This document shows positions 5,991 to 13,229 of a stretch of 16,302 nt of DNA, in pieces. The DNA is taken from the NCBI GenBank assembly GCA_900554325.1, contig USHA01000047.1, forward strand, positions 1 to 16,302, given 5' to 3'. Positions within the stretch are counted from its first letter, which is position 1. Every line of letters starts with the position of its first letter. Source of the DNA: an uncultured Collinsella sp. GTDB taxonomy: Bacteria > Actinomycetota > Coriobacteriia > Coriobacteriales > Coriobacteriaceae. A program made the translations under genes and the position numbers. The notes under the pieces were generated by a model. It had not been told where the DNA came from, ran no database searches, and saw only the letters and a program-made list of their open reading frames with translations.

Positions 5991-7714
5991 TGAGGTTTTT
6001 GAAGCCCTATCGAGGGCTTGTCGCAGTGACGCTGCTGGTGCTGCTGGTGGATAACGTCGGTACGCTGCTGGTTCCCACGATGCTGGCGAACATGGTCAAC
6101 ACCGGTATTACCACGGGCGATGTCGACTACATTTTACGCAACGGCCTATACATGTTTATCGCGACCAGCATGGCTAGCGGCGGCACGGTGCTGGGCTGCT
6201 ATCTTTCGGCGCGCCTGGCCGCCAACGTGGCTTGCGATATCCGCAATGCCGTGTACGACAAGTCGCTCGAACTCGCGGCCAGCGATTTTGAGCGCTTTGG
6301 CACCGGATCGATGATTACGCGCTCGCTCAACGACATCAACGTGATTCAGCAGGCGATTCTGCAGACGATTCAGCTGGTGCTGCCCGTGCCGTTTTTGGCT
6401 GTGGCGGGCATCATCTTCGCCTGGTTTATCGATCCCGCCATGGGCACGCTTCTGGGCGTAGTCGTTGCGATTGTGCTGGTGGCGGCGGTCTTTACGGTTG
6501 CCAACGCGGCTCCGATCTTTATGCGCTTGCAGAGCTTTATCGACCGCATGAACGTGGTGCTGCGCGAAAACATCGTGGGCGTGCGCGTCATCCGTGCGTT
6601 TAACAAGGAGCGTCACGAGGAGCGGCGCCTGGACGAGGTGTTTAGCGAATACGCCGCCAACGCCATCAAAGTCAACCACCTGTTTGTGGGCCTCGACAGC
6701 TCCAGCTTCTTTTTGATGAACATCGCCGAGGTGGCGGTGCTGTGGGTGGGCGGCAACCGCGTAGGCGCCCACGCCATGCAGATTGCGAGTATCTCGGCGG
6801 TGCTGGAGTATGCAATTCTGATCCTGTTCTTTGTGATGATGGCCCAGATGGTGGTGCTGACGCTTCCGCGTGCTGCCGCGTGCCTGAACCGTGCGCAGCA
6901 GGTGTTGGAGATTGAGCCGAGCATCGTCGATGGCGAGCGCACGCTGGATGACGGGGCGCGCGAGCCCCAAGACGAAGCCGATGCGGTGGCCATGTTCGAC
7001 CACATGTCGTTTCGCTTTGACGATGCCGACGAGGACACCCTGTGCGACCTGAGCTTTGCCTGTCGCCGTGGCCAGACCACGGCGATTGTAGGCTCAACGG
7101 GCTCGGGCAAGTCAACGGTGGCCAAGCTCTTGTTGCGTTTCCACGATGCCACGAAGGGCGCCATTCGCCTGAATGGCATCGATCTGCGCGACCTTTCGCA
7201 AGGTGAGATTCGCGGGCATATCGCTTACGTGCCGCAGAAGGCGTGGCTGTTCTCGGGTACGGTGGCGAGCAACCTGCGCTTTGGCAACGAGGGCGCGACC
7301 GAGGCTGACATGCTCCATGCGCTGGAGGTTGCCCAGAGCACCTTTGTGCTCGATCAGCCCCAGGGGCTCGATACTCCGGTATCCCAGGGCGGCACGAACT
7401 TCTCGGGCGGTCAGCGCCAGCGCCTGGCGATCGCCCGCGCACTCATGAAGCATGCCGATCTATATATCTTCGATGACAGTTTTTCGGCCCTGGACTTTAA
7501 GACCGATGCCGCCCTGCGCCATGCGCTGCAGGACGAGACGCGCGATGCCGCGGTGCTCATCATCGCGCAACGTATCTCGACTATTTTGCATGCCGATCAG
7601 ATCGTGGTGCTCAAAGACGGCGAGATCGTGGGCCTAGGCACGCACGACGAACTCATGGAAACCTGCGAGGTGTACCGCGCTATCGCGGAATCGCAGATGA
7701 AGGGAGGTGAGTAG
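5978..7714 (+). CDS. Heterodimeric ABC exporter, subunit with degenerate ATP site
   Basis: This 578-residue half-transporter has a six-helix exporter membrane domain (about 1-310) followed by an ATPase domain (about 340-578). Walker A is GSTGSGKS (372-379), the signature is FSGGQRQR (S476-Q479), and Walker B is IFDD (497-500). Two catalytic features differ from the canonical form: the Glu after Walker B is Asp500, and the switch His is Gln531 (IIAQRIST). These are the changes known from the degenerate-site subunit of heterodimeric exporters such as TM287/288, BmrCD and LmrCD. The GTG at 5978 follows a G-rich site and overlaps the MarR gene. ATG 5990, one base into the MarR stop codon (TAATG), is an alternative start. 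The partner gene begins one base after this stop. The substrate is unknown, probably a drug, peptide or lipid. Confidence 0.9.
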   Translation: MRLLMRFLKPYRGLVAVTLLVLLVDNVGTLLVPTMLANMVNTGITTGDVDYILRNGLYMFIATSMASGGTVLGCYLSARLAANVACDIRNAVYDKSLELAASDFERFGTGSMITRSLNDINVIQQAILQTIQLVLPVPFLAVAGIIFAWFIDPAMGTLLGVVVAIVLVAAVFTVANAAPIFMRLQSFIDRMNVVLRENIVGVRVIRAFNKERHEERRLDEVFSEYAANAIKVNHLFVGLDSSSFFLMNIAEVAVLWVGGNRVGAHAMQIASISAVLEYAILILFFVMMAQMVVLTLPRAAACLNRAQQVLEIEPSIVDGERTLDDGAREPQDEADAVAMFDHMSFRFDDADEDTLCDLSFACRRGQTTAIVGSTGSGKSTVAKLLLRFHDATKGAIRLNGIDLRDLSQGEIRGHIAYVPQKAWLFSGTVASNLRFGNEGATEADMLHALEVAQSTFVLDQPQGLDTPVSQGGTNFSGGQRQRLAIARALMKHADLYIFDDSFSALDFKTDAALRHALQDETRDAAVLIIAQRISTILHADQIVVLKDGEIVGLGTHDELMETCEVYRAIAESQMKGGE

Positions 7715-7715
7715 C

Positions 7716-9716
7716 ATGACCGAGGAGCTCAAGAAGCAGGCCATCGCCGAGGATGCCGCGGTTGCAGAGACAGTTGAGGAGACGGGCGCCACACCCGGCC
7801 TGGACGAAGCCGCCAAGGCGGCGGAGCGCGAGGCTCGCCGCCAGGCACTCTACGAGGAAAACGAACGTGCCGAGGACGAGCGCGCCCGCGCCGAGGCAGA
7901 GCGTATGCGCGACGTGGACGATGAAGACGAGGACGAGACGCCTCGAGATACCTGGGCGACGGTGCGCCGCCTGTGGAGCGAGGCTGCCGGCGACCATTGG
8001 CGCTTCTATATCGTGTTCGCGAGCATTGTGTTCTATGCCATCTTTAACACTGCTGCGCCGGCATATAGCGCCCGCGTGATCGATGAGCTGTGGAGCCACA
8101 TTCAGGTGGCGTTTGCCAACGACACCACCTTCAACATCACCTGGGAGAACTGCGGCAGGACCATCTTCATCTACTTTATGATCTGGACGGCCGCTGCCTC
8201 GTTCTACGCGCTCCAGAGCTTTTTGATGTCGAGCGTTGCCGAACGCCTCAACCTGTGCCTACGCAACCGCATCGCACAAAAGCTCAACCGTCTGCCGCTC
8301 GCCTATTTTGACGCGCATCGTCCCGGCGAGGTCGTCAGCCGCGCGACCAACGACCTGGACAAGATGTCCGAGAGCATGCAGCGCGGATTGCTGCAGCTGC
8401 TCGTGTCGATCGGCACGGTTGTTGGTGCTGTGAGCGTGATGTTCGTGTTCAGCGTGCAGCTTACGCTCGTCTTTCTGTTCTTTACGGCACTGTCGCTGCT
8501 GGTGACGAAGGTCGTCTCGCGCCGCACACACGATGTGACGGGCGAGCGCCAGGAGTGGGTGTCCAGGATTACGAGTGCGGTCGAGGAAGGCTATTCGGGC
8601 CGTCTGGTGATCCGCGCGTTTAACCGCGAACGTCAGAGCTCCGCTGAGGTGCACGAGGCTTCGAAGGAACTGGCTCGTGTGAGCACCAAGGCCGACTTTA
8701 TGATCAATGCCGTCGGCCCTGCGGTGCGCTTTATCGGCCGTTTGGCGCAGATTGTGATCGCGCTGGTGGGCTGCAGCATGCTGGTTGCCGGTCACATGAC
8801 CGTCGGCGTGTTCCAGGCGTTCTTCCAGTTTATCTACGAGGCGTCCGAACCCATGACGCAGCTGTCGTTTACCTTCAACTCGCTGCAGAGCGCGCTGGCG
8901 AGTGCAGAGCGCGTGTTCGACCTGCTCGATGAGCCCGAGATGGAGGCCGATCCGCTGCCGGACAAGGCCGCCAAGCTGCCGGGTCGCGTGGAGGGCCGCG
9001 TCTCCTTTGAGCATGTGCGCTTTGGTTATTCGCCCGACAAGCCGCTTATGCGCGACGTGTCGTTTACCGCCGAGCCGGGCCAGAAGATTGCCGTGGTGGG
9101 AACCACGGGCGCAGGCAAGACGACGCTCATCAACCTGCTCATGCGTTTCTACGAGATTGACGGCGGGCGTATTACGCTCGACGGCGTGGATACGAGCCGC
9201 ATGGACCGCGGCGAGCTACGGCAGCAGTTTGGCATGGTGCTGCAGGACGCCTGGCTGTTCGACGGCACGATTGCCGAGAATATCGCCTACGGCTGCCCCG
9301 AGGCGACGCGCGACGAAATTGTGGCCGCCGCTCGTGCCGCGCAGGTCGACTTCTTTGTGCGCACCATGCCGCAGGGCTACGACACGCGCGTGGCCAACGA
9401 TGCCGAAAGCATCAGCCAGGGCCAGCGCCAGTTGCTGACCATTGCGCGCGTGCTGCTCAACAACCCGGCGATTCTCATCCTGGACGAGGCGACCTCAAGC
9501 GTGGACACGCGCACCGAGCTTGCTATCGGCCGTGCCATGGATGCGCTTATGCGCGGGCGCACGAGCTTTGTGATCGCACACCGCCTGTCGACGATTGTGG
9601 ATGCCGACCTGATCTTGGTCATGGATCACGGCAACATTATCGAGCAGGGCACGCATAAGGAGCTGCTGGCTGCCGAGGGCGCTTACGCCGACCTCTATCT
9701 GAGTCAGTTCGCATAA
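7716..9716 (+). CDS. Heterodimeric ABC exporter, catalytic subunit with charged N-terminal extension
   Basis: This 666-residue half-transporter pairs with the gene just upstream. The first 80 or so residues are a highly charged Ala/Glu/Arg-rich segment, probably coiled coil. The six-helix membrane domain (about 95-400) and the ATPase domain (about 425-666) follow. Walker A is GTTGAGKT (462-469), Walker B is ILDE with catalytic Glu591, and the switch His is His622. The signature is SQGQ (567-570) instead of SGGQ. The canonical site therefore uses this subunit's Walker motifs and the partner's SGGQ, while the other site is degenerate. ATG 7716 has AGGGAGG eight bases upstream. An in-frame GTG at 7707 lies inside that site. 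Regulation is shared with the MarR gene. The substrate is unknown. Confidence 0.9.
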   Translation: MTEELKKQAIAEDAAVAETVEETGATPGLDEAAKAAEREARRQALYEENERAEDERARAEAERMRDVDDEDEDETPRDTWATVRRLWSEAAGDHWRFYIVFASIVFYAIFNTAAPAYSARVIDELWSHIQVAFANDTTFNITWENCGRTIFIYFMIWTAAASFYALQSFLMSSVAERLNLCLRNRIAQKLNRLPLAYFDAHRPGEVVSRATNDLDKMSESMQRGLLQLLVSIGTVVGAVSVMFVFSVQLTLVFLFFTALSLLVTKVVSRRTHDVTGERQEWVSRITSAVEEGYSGRLVIRAFNRERQSSAEVHEASKELARVSTKADFMINAVGPAVRFIGRLAQIVIALVGCSMLVAGHMTVGVFQAFFQFIYEASEPMTQLSFTFNSLQSALASAERVFDLLDEPEMEADPLPDKAAKLPGRVEGRVSFEHVRFGYSPDKPLMRDVSFTAEPGQKIAVVGTTGAGKTTLINLLMRFYEIDGGRITLDGVDTSRMDRGELRQQFGMVLQDAWLFDGTIAENIAYGCPEATRDEIVAAARAAQVDFFVRTMPQGYDTRVANDAESISQGQRQLLTIARVLLNNPAILILDEATSSVDTRTELAIGRAMDALMRGRTSFVIAHRLSTIVDADLILVMDHGNIIEQGTHKELLAAEGAYADLYLSQFA

Positions 9717-9746
9717 TGTGACAAAGGGACAGTCCCACATGTCACA
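9717..9746. repeat. REP-like palindrome directly after the ABC operon
   Basis: TGTGACA (9717-9723) and TGTCACA (9740-9746) flank a nested GGGAC-A-GTCCC palindrome (9726-9736). The element starts on the base after the ABC stop codon. It shares AAAGGGACAG with the minus strand of the element at 41-77. The 11-mer AATGTGACAAA, overlapping its left end, is also found at 4854-4864. It looks like a member of a dispersed intergenic repeat family; no transposase gene is in the window. Confidence 0.55.
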
Positions 9747-9751
9747 TCAAA

Positions 9752-9793
9752 AAGAAAGACGCGCCGGGGATGAATTCCCTGGCGCGCCTTCTT
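9752..9793. terminator. Bidirectional terminator between ABC operon and cysE
   Basis: AAGAAAGACGCGCC (9752-9765) can pair with GGCGCGCCTTCTT (9781-9793), with an inner GGGA/TCCC pairing and a short loop. A-rich and T-rich flanks on the two sides give U-containing tails in both directions. It lies between two converging genes, as expected of a shared terminator. Confidence 0.75.
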
Positions 9794-9830
9794 GCGTTGA
9801 TGCCGATGTCGTTTTGTGCCGCTTGCGTTC

Positions 9831-10535
9831 CTAGCGTTCGTCCACGAGCTTGGCGACGAGGGCCTTGAGCTCGGCCACCTCTCGCTCGAGTTCTTTGACG
9901 CGGCGGGCGTTCTCGGTGATGCCTTGGCGGTTGAGCGCGGACTGCTCGGCGGCGTCGTCGGGCATGTACTCGCGATGCTGCTTGGCGTCGAAACTCTCCT
10001 CAAACACGCGGCAGCCGTTGCGCTTGATGATGCGTCCCGGCACGCCCACGACGGTGCAGTTGTCGGGCACGTCCTTGACGACGACCGAGTTGCCGCCGAT
10101 TTTGACGTTGTTGCCGATGCGGATGTTGCCGAGCACCTTGGCGCCCGTGCCCACGGTGACGTTGTTGCCTAGGGTGGGGTGGCGCTTGCCGGTCTCGTTG
10201 CCGGTGCCGCCGAGCGTGACGCCCTGGTAGAGCACGCAGTTGTCGCCCACGATGGTGGTCTCGCCGATGACGACGCCCATGGCATGGTCGATAAAGAAAT
10301 GCTTGCCGATCTGTGCCGCGGGATGAATCTCGACGCCGGTGATGTGGCGGGTGATTTGCGAGAGCACGCGGGCGAGCGAGCGATGACCGTGCTCCCAGAG
10401 CCAGTGCTCGGGCACGTGGTTCCACTTGGCGTGCAGGCCAGGATAGGAAAGGAAGATGACCAGACCGTTTTGTGCAGCGGGGTCTTGCGCCTGGACGGTC
10501 TTGATATCCTCGCGAATGGTATTGATAAAGCTCAC
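9831..10535 (-). CDS. cysE: Serine O-acetyltransferase
   Basis: This 234-residue enzyme transfers acetyl from acetyl-CoA to L-serine, giving O-acetylserine, the acceptor for sulfide in cysteine synthesis. The N-terminal helical part is short, as in Gram-positive CysE. The left-handed beta-helix of hexapeptide repeats spans about 68-170. The catalytic Asp83-His84 pair is in FFIDHAMGVVIGET, and His119 in GKRHPTLGNN is the second active-site histidine. The C-terminus (about 207-234) is a heptad-like coiled coil, VKELEREVAELKALVAKL, in place of the usual short tail. The start is GTG 10535, with GGGAGG about eight bases upstream. The open frame runs to 10622 but those residues have no family match. 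No cysK lies next to it. Feedback control by cysteine is typical of the family but cannot be judged here. Confidence 0.92.
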   Translation of the reverse strand: MSFINTIREDIKTVQAQDPAAQNGLVIFLSYPGLHAKWNHVPEHWLWEHGHRSLARVLSQITRHITGVEIHPAAQIGKHFFIDHAMGVVIGETTIVGDNCVLYQGVTLGGTGNETGKRHPTLGNNVTVGTGAKVLGNIRIGNNVKIGGNSVVVKDVPDNCTVVGVPGRIIKRNGCRVFEESFDAKQHREYMPDDAAEQSALNRQGITENARRVKELEREVAELKALVAKLVDER

Positions 10536-10576
10536 CGGCCGCCCTCCCTTAGCGCCATGGCAACGCGATTCAATAA

Positions 10577-10582
10577 AGTATA
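10577..10582 (-). promoter_or_regulatory. Possible cysE -10 box
   Basis: On the minus strand the hexamer reads TATACT, five of six to consensus, about 40 bases before the cysE start. The -35 region is poor at normal spacing (TTGTCC is 22 bases away), so the promoter is only tentative. Confidence 0.3.
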
Positions 10583-10706
10583 GCGATTTGCTAGGGATTA
10601 GGAAGGACAATCTTGGCGCCATTGCGCTACAGATGTCAGTTATGCAAACTTGCTGGTAATGGAGTCATGCTTTTGTGGGGTTGCGCACGAGGGGGCACTG
10701 CAACCG

Positions 10707-10712
10707 TATACT
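10707..10712 (+). promoter_or_regulatory. Possible -10 box of the DedA gene
   Basis: TATACT lies 46 bases before the DedA start codon and fits the -10 consensus at five of six positions. TTGCGC at 10681-10686 is 20 bases upstream, a longer spacer than normal, so the -35 box is doubtful. Confidence 0.35.
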
Positions 10713-10758
10713 GGTCAACTTGGACGTATCCGCGCCCACAACTGAGAGGTTTTACTTC

Positions 10759-11397
10759 ATGGGTTTCATTAATTTTATTGCCGAGCTGCTTAAGGACCCG
10801 CGCACCGCGATCGCCAGCTGGATCGCCGCCGGCCCGCTTATGGCCTATGGCTGCGTGTTCCTGATCATCTTTATCGAGACGGGCGTGGTGTTCTTCCCGT
10901 TCCTTCCCGGTGATTCGCTGCTGTTCGCCTCGGGTTTCTTTGCCCACAACGGCGGCTTTAACATCGTGGCGCTTCTGGCCACCGCATGGGCCGCTGCCAT
11001 TTTGGGCGATCAGTGCAACTTTATGATCGGTCACTTCTTTGGCCGCAAGATCATCGCTTCGGGCAAGGTCAAGGCCATGACGCCCGAGCGCATCAAAAAG
11101 TCCGAGGACTTCTTGGACAAGTGGGGTCACCTGGCCATCTTCCTGGGTCGCTTCTTCCCGTTTATCCGCACCTTTGTGCCCTTTATCGCTGGCATGGGCG
11201 GCATGCACTGGCGCAACTTTGTCGTCTTTAACGTGCTGGGCGGCATTACCTGGTCGACGGTCTTTACGCTGCTGGGCTACTTCTTTGGCGGCATTCCCTT
11301 TGTGCAGGAGCACTTTGAGCTGCTGATTATCGGCATCGTTGCCGTGTCGATCATCCCGACCGTGGTCGGTCTGGTTAAGGCCAAGCTGGGCAAATAG
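10759..11397 (+). CDS. DedA-family membrane protein (VTT/SNARE-associated domain)
   Basis: This 212-residue integral membrane protein belongs to the DedA family, whose members act in envelope homeostasis and, in several cases, as undecaprenyl-phosphate or phospholipid flippases. Hydrophobic and re-entrant segments cover most of the chain, with the closing helix at about 187-206. Key acidic and basic residues of the family are in place: Glu40 and Asp52 around FFPFLPGDSLLF, and Arg131 and Arg137 in GRFFPFIRTFVPFIAG. ATG 10759 follows GAGAGG by nine bases; the longer open frame from 10675 overlaps the likely promoter. The gene is alone, with its own terminator. Which lipid it moves cannot be told. 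Confidence 0.9.
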   Translation: MGFINFIAELLKDPRTAIASWIAAGPLMAYGCVFLIIFIETGVVFFPFLPGDSLLFASGFFAHNGGFNIVALLATAWAAAILGDQCNFMIGHFFGRKIIASGKVKAMTPERIKKSEDFLDKWGHLAIFLGRFFPFIRTFVPFIAGMGGMHWRNFVVFNVLGGITWSTVFTLLGYFFGGIPFVQEHFELLIIGIVAVSIIPTVVGLVKAKLGK

Positions 11398-11434
11398 AAC
11401 GCCTAGCTCGAGCCAGCGCGCAGACCGTACAGTT

Positions 11435-11475
11435 GAGGCCCGTCACCGCTTACGGTGGCGGGCCTCTTTAGTTTT
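11435..11475 (+). terminator. Intrinsic terminator of the DedA gene
   Basis: A 14-bp stem, GAGGCCCGTCACCG (11435-11448) with 11453-11466, has one wobble and a CTTA loop. TTTAGTTTT follows. This is a strong rho-independent terminator. Confidence 0.88.
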
Positions 11476-11514
11476 CGGTCAAATGAAAATACTTTACTTA
11501 GTTAAAGAAAAGCG

Positions 11515-11543
11515 TTTTATCAGACGCGTACGGGGAGTACAAT
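11515..11543 (+). promoter_or_regulatory. Predicted ilvE promoter
   Basis: TACAAT (11538-11543) is a five-of-six -10 box, 17 bases after TTTTAT (11515-11520), a weak -35. The region upstream (11475-11520) is AT-rich. Transcription would start near 11550, giving a leader of about 147 bases before the ilvE start codon. The first base of the leader would nearly coincide with ATG 11551, which opens a short frame ending in the ilvE start. Confidence 0.45.
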
Positions 11544-11550
11544 CTCGTGC

Positions 11551-11700
11551 ATGCGAATCGACGTGCCATCGGCTTTGATGCTGTTCGCGTGTCCCGTCCG
11601 GCTCTACGCTCCGGGCGTGCGACGTTGCGACGCGGTCGGCCTCGGTCCTTGCGTGCGGGTTCGCGAGTTTGCAACTGTGTATGTAAGGAGCGACATATGA
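11551..11700 (+). CDS. Possible 49-residue upstream ORF overlapping the ilvE start
   Basis: An open frame starts at ATG 11551 and ends with TGA 11698-11700, which overlaps the ilvE ATG in the four bases ATGA. It has no ribosome site, but its ATG lies at the predicted transcription start, so leaderless translation is conceivable. About 14 of its 49 residues are Val, Leu or Ile, without a run of them. It matches no family I know and may be a chance frame in GC-rich DNA. If translated, it would couple to ilvE translation. Confidence 0.25.
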   Translation: MRIDVPSALMLFACPVRLYAPGVRRCDAVGLGPCVRVREFATVYVRSDI

Positions 11701-12749
11701 CTGTCGAGAAGAAGGATATCGATTGGGGTAGCCTCGGCTTTGGCTACATGAAGACCGATTACAGCTACGAGGCTCATTGGAAGGATGGCGAGTGGGACGA
11801 GGGCGGCCTGACCACCGACCACACCCTGCATGTCTCCGAGTGCGGCGGCATCTTCCATTACTGTCAGGAGGTCTTTGAGGGCCTGAAGGCCTACACCGCC
11901 GAGGACGGCAGCATCGTCTGCTTCCGTCCCGACATGAACGCTGAGCGTATGTACAACTCTGCCCAGCGCCTCGAGATGCCCCCGTTCCCCAAGGACAAGT
12001 TCGTTGAGGCCGTCAAGCAGGTCGTCTCTGCCAACGCCGCCTGGGTTCCGCCCTTCGGCTCCGGCGCGACCCTGTACGTGCGTCCGTTTATGATCGGCTC
12101 CGGTGACGTGATCGGCGTGGCTCCCGCTCCTGAGTACACGTTTCGCATTCTCGTGACCCCGGTCGGTCCGTACTTTAAGGGTGGCCTCAAGCCTGTCAAG
12201 CTGCGCGTTTCCGAGTACGACCGCGCCGCACCGCACGGTACCGGCAACATCAAGGCCGGCCTGAACTACGCCATGTCCCTTAAGCCCACGATGGAGGCCC
12301 ATCGCGAGGGCTATGCCGAGAACCTGTATCTCGACTCCGAGTCCCGCACCTATGTCGAGGAGACCGGTGGCGCCAACGTCCTGTTCGTGAAAGAGGATGG
12401 CACGCTCGTCGTTCCGCAGTCGCACACCGACTCCATCCTGCCCTCCATCACCCGTCGTTCGCTCGTTCAGGTCGCTCAGGACCTGGGCATGACCGTCGAC
12501 CAGCGTCCCGTCGAGTGGGCCGAGGTCAAGGCCGGTACCTTTGTCGAGTGCGGCCTGTGCGGCACCGCTGCCGTCATCTCCCCGGTTGGCGAGATCGACA
12601 ACAAGGTTTACGGCGCCGACGAGACCGTGACCTTCCCGGCTGGCTACACCGAGATCGGCCCTGTGATGAAGAAGCTCCGCGAGACCCTGACCGGCATCCA
12701 GTCTGGTGCTGTCGAGGACAAGCACAACTGGGTTTACACTGTCGCGTAA
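11697..12749 (+). CDS. ilvE: Branched-chain amino acid aminotransferase
   Basis: This 350-residue PLP enzyme (fold type IV) interconverts Leu, Ile and Val with their 2-oxo acids, using glutamate/2-oxoglutarate. The length and sequence fit the longer (eukaryotic-like) BCAT form common in actinobacteria and Firmicutes. Near the N-terminus is FHYCQEVFEGLKAY. Lys186 in GTGNIKAGLNYA is the expected PLP-binding lysine. YVEETGGANVLFV and ECGLCGTAAVISPV are the other hallmark cofactor and substrate loops. ATG 11697 has AAGGAG six bases upstream; the frame is open to 11547 but the extension is not family-like. The gene is monocistronic, with a leader of about 150 bases. No other ilv or leu gene is nearby. 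Confidence 0.94.
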   Translation: MTVEKKDIDWGSLGFGYMKTDYSYEAHWKDGEWDEGGLTTDHTLHVSECGGIFHYCQEVFEGLKAYTAEDGSIVCFRPDMNAERMYNSAQRLEMPPFPKDKFVEAVKQVVSANAAWVPPFGSGATLYVRPFMIGSGDVIGVAPAPEYTFRILVTPVGPYFKGGLKPVKLRVSEYDRAAPHGTGNIKAGLNYAMSLKPTMEAHREGYAENLYLDSESRTYVEETGGANVLFVKEDGTLVVPQSHTDSILPSITRRSLVQVAQDLGMTVDQRPVEWAEVKAGTFVECGLCGTAAVISPVGEIDNKVYGADETVTFPAGYTEIGPVMKKLRETLTGIQSGAVEDKHNWVYTVA

Positions 12750-12780
12750 TTAGCCTTTCCTGTCCGGGCAGAGAGTAAGC

Positions 12781-12875
12781 TCCCTCCCGGCGCGTCCTCG
12801 GACATGCAAGAAGCCCTCGCTGCGCACTTCGTGCGGCGAGGGCTTCTTGCGTCCTGCGGAGTGCGCCGGGAAGGA
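12781..12875. terminator. Extended hairpin after ilvE
   Basis: The core is a perfect 15-bp stem: GCAAGAAGCCCTCGC (12806-12820) with 12836-12850, capped by CGCAC/GTGCG. An outer pairing, CCCGGCGC (12786-12793) with GCGCCGGG (12863-12870), extends the fold to about 95 nt. Between the two, GTCCTCGGAC and TCCTGCGGA can form side hairpins. It probably terminates ilvE transcription, and GCTTCTTGC gives a short U-containing tail. Confidence 0.65.
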
Positions 12876-12922
12876 AGGCCGCGCTTTTGTTTTGGTTCGC
12901 GCCATGTGGGGGTGGCGGCGAC

Positions 12923-13123
12923 GTGCATTTTTGCGAGTATTCTGCAATCGAAGGCCCCTGCATACCGACCTCGGGCAAAAAATCGGGATTTCTCGATGTT
13001 TTCTACGAATGATGGGCGGGGTTATGGGCTGGCAGCGTTTGAATTGCAGGGATATTCGCGGTCTTTGGCATTTATCGTGGCGCCCGAAGCTCTTGGTTAT
13101 GTTGAATACTCCTAAAAATGCAC
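12923..13123. repeat. Inverted 25-bp repeats bounding a 201-bp non-coding element
   Basis: The segment 12923-12947 (beginning GTGCATTTTTGCGAGTATTC) and the reverse complement of 13099-13123 (beginning GTGCATTTTTAGGAGTATTC) match at 20 of 25 positions. The ten-base core GTGCATTTTT also occurs on the minus strand at 5386-5395. No target-site duplication is evident at the ends. It may be a small non-autonomous element or a pair of conserved binding sites. Confidence 0.4.
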
Positions 13124-13154
13124 GGCGCTTAGAGGGGGACCTTCGCGAAAAAGG

Positions 13155-13193
13155 AAACCGCCCCGTCGAAGTATGCATTCGACGGGGCGGTTT
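13155..13193 (-). terminator. Intrinsic terminator of lemA
   Basis: A perfect 16-bp stem, AAACCGCCCCGTCGAA (13155-13170) with 13178-13193, has a seven-base loop. On the minus strand it is followed by a pyrimidine-rich tail containing TTTTT. It lies 37 bases beyond the lemA stop codon. Confidence 0.85.
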
Positions 13194-13229
13194 ATGCATT
13201 TGGCCGATTAAGGATGCGCTGCCAAACTA

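Larger units (their letters stand above)
12750..13229. other. 480-bp intergenic region rich in inverted repeats
   Basis: No convincing gene lies between ilvE and lemA. The stretch holds the ilvE terminator hairpin (12781-12875), a pair of inverted 25-mers (12923-12947 and 13099-13123) around about 150 bases of unique sequence, and the lemA terminator (13155-13193). A 128-codon plus-strand frame across it runs through all three structures and has no family resemblance, so I do not call it. Confidence 0.5.

Noticed and set aside
10536..10622. Longer cysE starting at 10622
   Set aside because: The added 29 residues have no family match and overlap the possible -10 box. GTG 10535 has a GGGAGG site.
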